DNA of 36,418 nucleotides from a virus: positions 1 through 36,418 of the IMG/VR virus record IMGVR_UViG_3300042691_032500. One strand, given 5' to 3'. This document shows positions 29,533 through 36,418 of this stretch, one piece after another. Each line of letters begins with the position of its first letter. Within the stretch, counting starts at the first letter, position 1. The notes beneath the pieces are model-generated. The model was not told the origin of the DNA, ran no database searches, and was given only the letters and a program-made list of their open reading frames with translations. A program made the position numbers and the translations under genes.

Positions 29533-30170
29533 AAGAGCGTCCCATTCTTTTCTCCGGCCCTATGGTCCGGGCCATCCTTGAAGGCCGCAAGACTCAGACA
29601 CGGCGGATCATTAAAGGCGACATCGTGAGCCGCCCATCTGCGGGAGGTGTCCGCAAGTTGTTCAGTCTCGCTGACCCCATTGACCTGGGCGACGTGAGCC
29701 GAATTCTGAAGGCGTCCAATGAGCCTTACAACCCGCACCGCGATATTTGCCCCTACGGCAAGCCAGGAGACAGGCTTTGGGTGCGGGAGACGTGGAGGCT
29801 TTATGACTCCTTGGTTGAATGTGCCTGCTACGACGCTTGCGAGTGCTCAAGGCACCATGGCAAGCCGTTGTATCGTGCGTCTTTACCGGACAATGAAGGC
29901 CCGTGGAAACCATCCATCCACATGCCCCGATGGGCCAGCCGCATCACGCTGGAGGTGACGGAAGTGCGTGTGGAAAGGCTGAAGGACATCAGTCGTGGGG
30001 ATTGTATGGCTGAAGGTTGCCCCTTCCCAAATGTGGCAGGGGTGTTTAATCCCGTGGCTTGGTATTGGGCGCTGTGGTCGACAATCAATGGCCCCGAATC
30101 TTGGCATGCTAACCCCTGGGTCTGGGTGATCGAGTTCAAGCGCGTGAACCAGGAGGTGTCCGCGGCATGA
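29529..30170 (+). CDS. ASCH/PUA-like phage protein
   Basis: A 213-aa protein starting KERPILFSGPMVRAILEGRKTQTRRIIKGD, the hallmark of a common phage family that belongs to the ASCH/PUA-like fold (RNA- or nucleotide-binding). Further family landmarks: CPYGKPGDRLWVRETWRLY and MPRWASRITLEVTEVRVERLKDIS. The cysteine cluster CACYDACECSRHHGK is notable, perhaps a zinc site. Start GTG 29529 overlaps the previous stop after AGGAGGTG. Function in phages is unknown. Confidence 0.75.
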   Translation: MKERPILFSGPMVRAILEGRKTQTRRIIKGDIVSRPSAGGVRKLFSLADPIDLGDVSRILKASNEPYNPHRDICPYGKPGDRLWVRETWRLYDSLVECACYDACECSRHHGKPLYRASLPDNEGPWKPSIHMPRWASRITLEVTEVRVERLKDISRGDCMAEGCPFPNVAGVFNPVAWYWALWSTINGPESWHANPWVWVIEFKRVNQEVSAA

Positions 30171-30469
30171 GCAACCGCCTGCTCATCCATCTGACGCCTG
30201 AGCAGCACATGCAGCGGGCAAAGGCTGAATTGCGTCATCAGGCGATGGTGCTGCGGCTGATCGCCGGGGCGCTTGAAAAGCCTGATCTCACTTTGGTGGA
30301 GCTGAGCAATCTCATCAGCGATGAGATGCCCGCTGTGCGCACGGGCCTGGCGGTGGCCAAGAATTTTTTTGCCACGGCTGAGGAGGAGCGGAAGCGCCTG
30401 CAGCCGCAGCTGATGCTCTGGCAGCAAAGGATCGAGCCCAGCAACGATGAAGGAGGTGATCCGTCATGA
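30167..30469 (+). CDS. Small helical early protein
   Basis: A 100-aa, mostly helical protein: LIHLTPEQHMQRAKAELRHQAMVLRLIAGALEKPDLTLVELSNLISDEMPAVRTGLAVAKNFFATAEEERKRL. Not recognised; the fold hints at a DNA- or protein-binding helical bundle. Starts by ATGA overlap after AGGAGGTG and ends in the Shine-Dalgarno AAGGAGGTGAT of the next gene. Confidence 0.55.
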   Translation: MSNRLLIHLTPEQHMQRAKAELRHQAMVLRLIAGALEKPDLTLVELSNLISDEMPAVRTGLAVAKNFFATAEEERKRLQPQLMLWQQRIEPSNDEGGDPS

Positions 30470-31311
30470 TGCCGGAGATGATTGATCGTGCGGCGCTGGA
30501 TCCTTCCCGCGTGGATGGTGCCGGCAGCCGGACCTTCCGCGCCGCGCTGCTGACCCAGGTGCTCACCGCCTGTGTCGGGGATCGCCCAGCCCTTCGGGTG
30601 ATGGGCCTGCGGGCCATGATTCTTTGCAGCCGCCTGCTGCCCGGCTGCCTGCCGCGTCTGACAGCCGCCCTGCGCCAGGACATGAGCCGGGCTGAAATGG
30701 GCGCCCATGCCTCGATGAGGATCAATGCGGATGAGGTGGAGATGGATGAGGTGCAGCGTGTGGTCGATTTGATCCTGCATGGGCCCAAGCAGGAGCCTGA
30801 GGACATTGGCCGCCGTGTGACGCTGCTGGCTTATGCCTTTTGCCGTGACGGCGCTGTGCGCCTGGCTCTGCCGAGCTTTGAGGTCATTGGTCGCGACATC
30901 TGGGGCCTGCGGGCCAAGAACCCGCGCTCGGCAGTCTGCGCGGCCATGAAGAGCGTGGTGACGCAGATGGTGAGACGCGGGCAGCTCCGCCACCAGGAGG
31001 CGCAGCAGATGACGGAGATGTGGTTTGCGAAGCGTGCGGCCACGCGGGCGAAGTATCACGCGGCCCAGATGGGCAACGGGAACCGCCGTCAATCATCCGC
31101 AGATGACGCAGAGGGCACAGAAGCGAGCCATGAGGATCTGGACCAGCAGCGGCGTGCCCAAGAGGAGCTCCGCCGTGAACACGCGGAACGCGTGGACGGT
31201 GTGCCGAGGCAAGCCATGCGGCCACAGTTCCGCGAGATGAGCCCGGCGGCCATCCGCCAGCACTTGCAATCGCTCCATGAGGCCGAGGAGCGCCGACGCC
31301 TGGGAATTTGA
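30466..31311 (+). CDS. Hypothetical early protein with a possible helix-turn-helix
   Basis: A 281-aa protein. The segment LLAYAFCRDGAVRLALPSFEVIGRDIWGLRAKNPRSAVCAAMKSVVTQMVRRG could hold a helix-turn-helix. The C-terminal 90 residues are charged and coiled-coil-like (HEDLDQQRRAQEELRREHAERV), preceded by a Ser/Asp insertion encoded by the dispersed 19-mer at 31094. The strong ribosome site AAGGAGGTGAT precedes ATG 30466. Function unknown. Confidence 0.55.
   Translation: MMPEMIDRAALDPSRVDGAGSRTFRAALLTQVLTACVGDRPALRVMGLRAMILCSRLLPGCLPRLTAALRQDMSRAEMGAHASMRINADEVEMDEVQRVVDLILHGPKQEPEDIGRRVTLLAYAFCRDGAVRLALPSFEVIGRDIWGLRAKNPRSAVCAAMKSVVTQMVRRGQLRHQEAQQMTEMWFAKRAATRAKYHAAQMGNGNRRQSSADDAEGTEASHEDLDQQRRAQEELRREHAERVDGVPRQAMRPQFREMSPAAIRQHLQSLHEAEERRRLGI
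31094..31112. repeat. Dispersed 19-mer, copy 2
   Basis: Exact copy of the 19-mer at 26060-26078, here inside the linker of the 281-aa protein (codes SSADDAE), in a different frame. Suggests recent insertion of a short mobile or host-derived repeat. Confidence 0.6.
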
Positions 31312-31329
31312 CCTTTGAATTTTCACCCC

Positions 31330-32781
31330 ATGAACACCACCGAAACCACCGAAATGCGCTCGCTGAGCCGAGTCAAAGAATGGAGCCTGAACCCGCGTCA
31401 GGGCACCTATGAAAACCTCGACGAACTGCAGGACAGCTTGCAGCGTCACGGCCTGCAAGATGCCATCCACGTCTGGGAGCGGACGGATGGCGATTACCTC
31501 CTGAAGGGGCATCGTCGGTTTGCCGCCATGCAGGCCCTGGGCTGGATGGACTGCCAGCAGGTGGTGCATCACTTCGAGGATGAGGCCACGGCCTACAAGT
31601 ATCTGCTGGAGGATCACGGGCACACGGTGCCGCTCAATCCAGAGGAAAAGGTTCGCGCCGTGGAGAACGGGGTGAAAATCATCGGTCTGACCGTCGAGGA
31701 GCTGACGCCCAGCATGGGTATGAGCCAGGAGCGCGTGCAGCTGCTTTTTGATCTCGGTGAGATGCTGCCGCAGACGGGGCGTGAGGCTCTCGCACGCGGC
31801 ACGCTGAGCCTGCATGTGGCTGAGCTGGTGCTGCAGGTGCCTGATGCCGCCGCCCGCAAGGAAGCGGTGCAGCTGGTGCTGCATGATGCCGTGACGAATG
31901 AGCCGCTGGGCTTCAAGGCAGCAAAGAACCTGATCGAATACACCTTTGTGCGGCCGCGCAAGTGGTTCGAAGGCTGGATCAAGAAGCAGGGCACGCTGAA
32001 GAAGAAATTCCGGGTGAGTGACGGCTATCAGATCGTGGAGTTTGAGCAGCGCATGGAGTATGTCCTGGGTGAGCAGGGGCAGCCGCAGCCTGAATACGAG
32101 CTGGCTGACATCCCGATGCCGAAGGACAGCCTGGGCAGACTCTGGGAGGAGGTGGCCAAGGAACTGCAGGTGCCGATCTTTGTGTGTCCGGCTCCTCTGC
32201 ATGTGGATGGGCATGTGCTGCTGGTGAACAAGCGGATGATCCGCGATGCGCTGGAGGTGCTGAAAAAGCAGTCTGCTCCGGCGGAGGAGCCCCACGAGGA
32301 AGATGCGCCCAAGCCTGCGATGAAGAAGGCTGACGAACTGCCGGAGGAGGAAGACCGGCCTTCGATGCGGCGCGCTGATGAGCAGTATGAAGAGGGTCAG
32401 GCCCAGCAAGCTCCGGCTGAAGTCCCTGAGGTCACGTCTCAACTCGATAATGATTCCATGGGTGATGAGATGCGGCTCAAGCTGGGCAAGATTTTTGAGC
32501 ATCTCTCTGCCAATCCGACTGATTGCATGAGTCAGGGCCCGTGGAGGCTGCTGCATGACTTCCTGGTGAGACTGGTCACCGATGTGGACGCTGGTGCCTG
32601 CCAGGCCTGGCTGGGCATCACGGATGTAGAGACGCTGAAGACCTGGATTGCCAAGGACAAGGTGAACCGCAGCGGCATGAGGATTGCCCTGATGCTGTTG
32701 CTCTGCGCGGAATCCGACGCCAGCGAAAGGCCGCTGGAGACCATCAACGCCATGCTGGCTGAACTGGGGGTCGAGGCTTGA
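31330..32781 (+). CDS. ParB-like nuclease/partition-domain protein
   Basis: A 483-aa protein. Residues 15-75 form a ParB N-terminal domain: WSLNPRQGTYENLDELQDSLQRHGLQDAIHV, then DGDYLLKGHRRFAAMQALG with the GHRR-type motif at 60-63. A helical central region (about 100-200) with LTVEELTPSMGMSQERVQLLF resembles a ParB helix-turn-helix. An acidic linker (EEPHEEDAP...) leads to a helical C-terminal domain. No ParA is encoded here, so it may be a DNA-binding regulator or part of phage replication. ATG 31330 chosen over TTG 31315; TTGACC is 22 nt upstream. Confidence 0.75.
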   Translation: MNTTETTEMRSLSRVKEWSLNPRQGTYENLDELQDSLQRHGLQDAIHVWERTDGDYLLKGHRRFAAMQALGWMDCQQVVHHFEDEATAYKYLLEDHGHTVPLNPEEKVRAVENGVKIIGLTVEELTPSMGMSQERVQLLFDLGEMLPQTGREALARGTLSLHVAELVLQVPDAAARKEAVQLVLHDAVTNEPLGFKAAKNLIEYTFVRPRKWFEGWIKKQGTLKKKFRVSDGYQIVEFEQRMEYVLGEQGQPQPEYELADIPMPKDSLGRLWEEVAKELQVPIFVCPAPLHVDGHVLLVNKRMIRDALEVLKKQSAPAEEPHEEDAPKPAMKKADELPEEEDRPSMRRADEQYEEGQAQQAPAEVPEVTSQLDNDSMGDEMRLKLGKIFEHLSANPTDCMSQGPWRLLHDFLVRLVTDVDAGACQAWLGITDVETLKTWIAKDKVNRSGMRIALMLLLCAESDASERPLETINAMLAELGVEA

Positions 32782-33011
32782 AATCGGTCGCCAACTGCAC
32801 GGAAGACGAGATCGCGGCTGCCATGCTGCAGTTTCTCCTTATCACGCTGGAGCGTGCTGAGGATGTCCTTCCGTTGCAGGTGGACGGCTTTGAATGGGCA
32901 TCGACACGACAGGAAACCAAGGCGGCCTTTGCTGAGCGATTCCCGCGCATGATGGGGCCTCTGCTGCCTCGCAAAGGCCAGCCGAAACCCGTGAAAAAAA
33001 TTGAGGCATGA
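32778..33011 (+). CDS. Small hypothetical protein
   Basis: A 77-aa protein: acidic helix (TEDEIAAAMLQFLLITLERAEDVLPLQVDGFEW), then basic end (KGQPKPVKKIEA). Start is TTG 32778, overlapping the ParB-like stop by 4 nt (TTGA). Not recognised. Confidence 0.5.
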   Translation: MKSVANCTEDEIAAAMLQFLLITLERAEDVLPLQVDGFEWASTRQETKAAFAERFPRMMGPLLPRKGQPKPVKKIEA

Positions 33012-33181
33012 ATTTACTCGAACTTATCCAGCGCCTTCAGGAAGCGCACGCGCAGCTTGGAAACTATGCAGACACCCAGGTCAGATTTGAAAGCGCTGGC
33101 AGTCTCGACGACGAAGGCGGAACGCCTATCAGCGGCGTGGAAATTGAATCGGCATTTCAGCTCGTCGTCATACGCGGCTGA
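33008..33181 (+). CDS. Very small protein (57 aa)
   Basis: ATG 33008 overlaps the previous stop (ATGA) and the frame runs 57 codons to TGA 33179-33181. The product begins MNLLELIQRLQEAHAQLGNY and ends with a strand (GVEIESAFQLVVIRG). Good codon use and coupling suggest it is real. Not recognised. Confidence 0.55.
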   Translation: MNLLELIQRLQEAHAQLGNYADTQVRFESAGSLDDEGGTPISGVEIESAFQLVVIRG

Positions 33182-33214
33182 TTTTACTCGCGGTTTTATT
33201 GAATCAACAAAGTC

Positions 33215-34429
33215 ATGAGAGACTACGCCGACGTGAAACTCGAAGTGCTGGCACGGCTCGACATGCGGGCCGTGGCTGAGCTTTGCGGCGTCGAGCTTCG
33301 CAAGGCGGGGCAGGGGCGATGGTCTTGCTGCTGCCCGTTTCACACGGAAAAGTCACCGTCCTTTGTGGTCGGCGGCAACAAGGATGCCCAGCATCGCGGC
33401 CACTGTTTTGGCTGCGGCTGGGATGGTGACTTTTTCGCGTTCTGGCAGGAGCTTAAAGGCTGTGATTTCAAGCAGGCTCTCACGGATCTGGCGGGTGTGG
33501 CCGGGGTGCCTCTTGGCGACGGCATGAAATTTCACAAGGTGGACGCGCCTCGGGTGCGGCAGCCGGAAAGGCGGCCTTCTTCTGAGCGTCCGGAGTTCGA
33601 AAAACCGTCACTCCCGCCACTGAGGCACCTCCGCGAAGAGGAGTGCGCGCAGATTGCCAAGACGCGTGGGCTGGATATGGAAGCGGTCTGGATGGCGGCC
33701 CGTGAGTTCAAGCGGGCAGCGTTTTCCATGTGGCCGCTCTACCCGACACGCGGAGAATGGCTGCCACGCACGGCGGGTGCGCATCCGTCCTGGTGCGCGA
33801 TTGATCACACGCGGAACACCGCTGAGTTTCGACGTCTGGACAACGCGAAGTATGTCCGCCAGGACGGTGGAGAGATCAAGACATGGAGCACCCGGGGCAA
33901 GGCCTGGCCTCTCGGTGCGGCTGCGATGAATGGCAGGCCTGCGGTGATGCTGGTGGAAGGCGGGCCGGACATGCTGGCTGCCTACCATTTCCTGCGCCGC
34001 TTTCGCATGGTGCAGACGGTGGCCGTGGTCTGCATGCTTGGTGCCAGCAACCGCATCCGTGAGGATGCGCTGCCCTTTTTCAAGGGGAAACGAGTGCGCA
34101 TCATGGTGGACGCTGACCTGCCGAAGGATGACCCGAACCCGGCCAAGAGGAAAATGCCGGGCCTGGAGGCGGCCAGGCGATGGGGGGCGCAGCTCGCTGA
34201 GGCTGGCGCCGCTGTGACCACCTTTTACCCGGGCCCCATCTTTGACCCTGAGCATGTGCGGGAATGGTCAGCCGGCACGCGTGCAGCGGCTGACATCGAG
34301 GTGCGTGAGGAAGGCCTCAGGCTGCGCGATGGCGAGCTGGTGAAGGACCTCAACGATTTGGCGAAGTGCGGCCGGGATGTCCTGGAGAGTCCCGATCTGC
34401 GCCGCGCCTTCCTGCACTGGGATTTTTGA
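33215..34429 (+). CDS. DNA primase, CHC2 zinc finger and Toprim
   Basis: A 404-aa primase that makes RNA primers for phage replication. CHC2-type zinc finger: C40, H43 (CPFHTEKSPSF), C64 and C67 (HCFGCGWDGDFFAF). After a Pro/Arg linker and an unusual middle domain comes a Toprim core: VMLVEGGPDMLAA (Glu248) and VRIMVDADL (Asp299, Asp301), which bind the metals. Shorter than bacterial DnaG and lacks a helicase fused to it; the helicase-like gene follows directly. Probably works with it at the origin-like region at 36.1 kb. Confidence 0.88.
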   Translation: MRDYADVKLEVLARLDMRAVAELCGVELRKAGQGRWSCCCPFHTEKSPSFVVGGNKDAQHRGHCFGCGWDGDFFAFWQELKGCDFKQALTDLAGVAGVPLGDGMKFHKVDAPRVRQPERRPSSERPEFEKPSLPPLRHLREEECAQIAKTRGLDMEAVWMAAREFKRAAFSMWPLYPTRGEWLPRTAGAHPSWCAIDHTRNTAEFRRLDNAKYVRQDGGEIKTWSTRGKAWPLGAAAMNGRPAVMLVEGGPDMLAAYHFLRRFRMVQTVAVVCMLGASNRIREDALPFFKGKRVRIMVDADLPKDDPNPAKRKMPGLEAARRWGAQLAEAGAAVTTFYPGPIFDPEHVREWSAGTRAAADIEVREEGLRLRDGELVKDLNDLAKCGRDVLESPDLRRAFLHWDF

Positions 34430-34465
34430 TCCTGGTGCGATTCAACTTTCAATCAACCAACCAAC

Positions 34466-36070
34466 GTGGGAAGAAAATCCAAAGATCAGAAGGCTGCTGA
34501 GGCATCGTCCAGACATGGAGCCGTGCCAACCGGTGACGAAGGGGCTGCCGTGTTTGTGCCGGGGGCCTCAGCGGTGCCGCCGCGCCATTTTGATCCTGAG
34601 GAAATTGCCCAGCAGATGCGGATTTACTGGAAGTCCGGTGACGGCGATAATTTCTACCTGGAAGGCGATGATGGCCGGTGGTCGCGCTGGACGAAAGACG
34701 CGACGATCGACGCCATGCGGGCGCTTCCTGACAGGTTGATTGCCATCAAGGCCAGGGAAAACGAGGCTCTGAGCGAAAGCAAGCAGGTGCTGCTCTTTGT
34801 GCGGCGCAACCGGGCCATTGAGGAGGTGCTGCCCAGCCTGCCTGGATATGGCAGCGGCGTGCATGAGCTGGACTCTGGTGAGCGCGTGCTGGTGAAGCAG
34901 GCGCCACGCTTGATCGAGCCGACGCCTGGAGAGTGGCCAAACATTAAGCTGCTGATCGAAGGGCGCCTTGATCGTCGTCCGGCTGGCGGTGTTGATCAGA
35001 CACCATGGTTTCACTGCTGGTGCAAGATCGCTGCCGAGGCCATCCGCAGCGGCAAGCCTGGGCACTGGCGCGCTGGCCATGCGGTGATCCTGGCTGGACC
35101 TGGTGGCTGCGGGAAAAACCGTCTGCAAGAGCAGCTCATCACGCCGCTGCTGGGTGGATACGGCAGATTTGCAGATCCGCAGAAGTTCCTTTTTGAGGGC
35201 GATGAGTTCAACGGCGACGTGTTCCAGGCTGAGCACCTGATGCTGTCTGAGATCCCGACACCCAGCCAGCGCACCGTGGACCGCACGAGCCTAGCCGAGA
35301 AGATCAAGCAGGTGGTCGCGAATCCTGCTCAGCGCATGAGGCTCATGAGAACTGAGCCCTGCTCAGTGAGTCCGTTCTGGCGGCTGACGATCTCGGTCAA
35401 CGATGACCCGGACAAGCTGCGCAGCCTGCCGCTCATCACGCCTGACTTTGGTGACAAGGTGCTGATCTTCCATTGCATGGCCGCGCCGCTGCCCCTGATC
35501 CAGGAGGACACGGAAGAGAGCTGGCGGATTTTCCGCGACACAATGGCTGAGGAGCTGCCTCATTATCTTCACTGGCTGATGAATGAGTGGCAGATCCCTG
35601 AGGACCTGCGAACTTATCCAGACGGCCGCATTGCCACCAGATTCGGCTTCCGTGAGTATCACGCGCCCTTCATCAAGGAGGAGCTCTTTGACGATACTCC
35701 TGCGGCCCAGCTGATGAGCCTCATCGACTCCGCAGAGTTCGACAAGAACCCGTGGGATGAGGAGCAGGGCGGGCCCCAGAAGCAGCTCACTTGGAAGCTG
35801 TGGGAGATGATCGGTGATCGTGAGCTTATGAGCGGCGATCAGCGGCTGAAAGTGTGGTGGGGGAAGGCGGAAAGCCTGCAGATGCTTTTGACAGGCGAAG
35901 GAGGTTGCCACTGTAATGTGGCAACGATGGCTAAGAAACTGTTCACACATTCCAAGTGCAGCACCCTCCTCAGGAGGTTGTTTGAGGATGAACAGTTCCG
36001 TGACACACGGATCACGCGGAAGAATACGAACCATTGGAAGGGCTGGGTCATCGCGCCCCCGTCGGTCTAG
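34466..36070 (+). CDS. Replicative helicase-like ATPase (DUF5906 / SF3-type)
   Basis: A 534-aa protein. The central ATPase has Walker A GPGGCGKN (211-218; Asn replaces the usual Ser/Thr after Lys), Walker B-like HLMLSEIP, and a later FWRLTISVNDDPDKLRSLP sensor-type segment. The N-terminal part (WKSGDGDNFYLEGDDGRWSRW) resembles a domain seen in primase-associated helicases. The C-terminal part (LTGEGGCHCNVATMAKKLF...) is helical and may be a winged helix. Start GTG 34466; no clear ribosome site. With the primase it forms the replication module. Confidence 0.75.
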   Translation: MGRKSKDQKAAEASSRHGAVPTGDEGAAVFVPGASAVPPRHFDPEEIAQQMRIYWKSGDGDNFYLEGDDGRWSRWTKDATIDAMRALPDRLIAIKARENEALSESKQVLLFVRRNRAIEEVLPSLPGYGSGVHELDSGERVLVKQAPRLIEPTPGEWPNIKLLIEGRLDRRPAGGVDQTPWFHCWCKIAAEAIRSGKPGHWRAGHAVILAGPGGCGKNRLQEQLITPLLGGYGRFADPQKFLFEGDEFNGDVFQAEHLMLSEIPTPSQRTVDRTSLAEKIKQVVANPAQRMRLMRTEPCSVSPFWRLTISVNDDPDKLRSLPLITPDFGDKVLIFHCMAAPLPLIQEDTEESWRIFRDTMAEELPHYLHWLMNEWQIPEDLRTYPDGRIATRFGFREYHAPFIKEELFDDTPAAQLMSLIDSAEFDKNPWDEEQGGPQKQLTWKLWEMIGDRELMSGDQRLKVWWGKAESLQMLLTGEGGCHCNVATMAKKLFTHSKCSTLLRRLFEDEQFRDTRITRKNTNHWKGWVIAPPSV

Positions 36071-36097
36071 GACCGGAGTGACGGATTTTCGGCTTGT

Positions 36098-36146
36098 GTG
36101 ACGGGCTGTGACGCTTTCAAATCGTCAAGCCGTCACCGTGGAACGC
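36098..36146 (+). repeat. 49-bp module, left arm of an inverted repeat
   Basis: Matches the reverse complement of 36341-36389: the first 16 nt (GTGACGGGCTGTGACG) and last 17 nt (CCGTCACCGTGGAACGC) are identical, while the middle 16 nt differ at half of positions. Each arm itself contains inverted iterons (GTGACG...CCGTCAC). Overall 41 of 49 positions match. Confidence 0.75.
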
Positions 36147-36340
36147 CCAAATTAGCGTTGTAGAACGCATTTGGTGACGCTTTTGACGGTTTGCAACGCC
36201 AGTTGCTATTACCAAACCACGGCGTTTTTCGTCCACAGGGGTGCCAAGGTGCTGTTCTGCTTTTTGATAGAATATTTAATGGTAAGTTGAATTCTAAACC
36301 GTCACTCCGTCACTAAAACTGTTCCTCGCTTGTAGCTTGC

Positions 36341-36389
36341 GCGTTCCACGGTGACGGTTTGCGTTTTTCAAGTCGTCACAGCCCGTCAC
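36341..36389 (-). repeat. 49-bp module, right arm of the inverted repeat
   Basis: Inverted copy of 36098-36146, 194 nt away, with the AT-rich segment between. Conserved ends and a free middle suggest two protein-binding ends with a spacing constraint. See the origin entry. Confidence 0.75.
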
Positions 36390-36418
36390 TTTGCGCCCAA
36401 AGCCGTCACTGAGTGCGG

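Larger units (their letters stand above)
36078..36409. repeat. Iteron-rich non-coding region, putative origin of replication
   Basis: No gene is seen from 36071 to the window end. The region holds about twelve copies of CCGTCAC/GTGACGG or one-base variants at 36078, 36098, 36108, 36130, 36174, 36183, 36299, 36307, 36351, 36373, 36383 and 36403. An AT-rich stretch (about 36261-36298, TTTGATAGAATATTTAATGG) lies among them. Directly after primase and helicase, this is what an iteron-type origin looks like. ParB-like binding or cos function are alternatives. Also contains GCGTT/AACGC inverted repeats at 36155-36168. Confidence 0.6.

Noticed and set aside
36071-36418. Coding sequence after the helicase
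   Set aside because: Frames are short and the DNA is dominated by CCGTCAC-type repeats and an AT-rich segment.

Overview
This 36.4-kb window looks like the whole genome of a temperate, lambda-like siphovirus (tailed phage with a long flexible tail) from a GC-rich Gram-negative-type bacterium. The order is packaging, head, tail, receptor-binding proteins, lysis, attachment site plus integrase, lysogeny/regulatory genes, early genes, replication, then a non-coding origin-like region that would rejoin the terminase end if the molecule is circular. Phage genes lie on both sides of a single tRNA-derived attachment core next to the integrase, so this appears to be an unrecombined attP, meaning a virion or circular form rather than an integrated prophage. 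The host is probably in the PVC group, most likely Verrucomicrobiota. That is an inference from a GYF_2-domain membrane protein, the base composition and the near absence of Shine-Dalgarno sites in the late genes. No host gene is present to prove it.

Layout. 0.1-7.2 kb: small and large (GpA-type) terminase, a gpW-position protein, lambda-B-type portal, ClpP-like head protease with a possible nested scaffold, and the major capsid protein. 7.3-12.6 kb: connector and tail-completion genes, a cement-like protein with a signal peptide, a possible tail-tube protein, several unknowns, and a G/GT-type tail chaperone pair joined by a textbook -1 frameshift site. 12.6-19.8 kb: tape measure, distal tail proteins, and three consecutive putative receptor-binding proteins. 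19.8-21.1 kb: lysis cassette (membrane/coiled-coil protein, lipoprotein, holin-like protein, GH24 lysozyme). 21.1-24.6 kb: attP, tyrosine integrase, two membrane 'moron' genes (DUF2335-like and GYF_2-like), then a divergent pair of homologous ribbon-helix-helix proteins around a palindromic operator. 24.6-33.2 kb: small early genes, a C5 cytosine methyltransferase, helix-turn-helix proteins, an ASCH-like protein and a ParB-like protein. 33.2-36.1 kb: CHC2/Toprim primase and a helicase-like ATPase. 36.1-36.4 kb: an iteron-rich non-coding region built around two inverted 49-bp modules.

The strongest unusual signals are: (1) a TTGACA hexamer whose first T lies exactly 19 nt before the start codon of eight different genes, a spacing that does not fit a -35 promoter box; (2) a lysogeny-switch candidate made of two diverged copies of one RHH regulator; (3) signal-peptide-like N-termini on the major capsid protein and on the cement-like protein; (4) the G GGA AAC frameshift signal with a nested downstream stem; (5) the inverted iteron modules next to the primase and helicase. 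All protein family calls come from reading motifs by eye. No database search was run.
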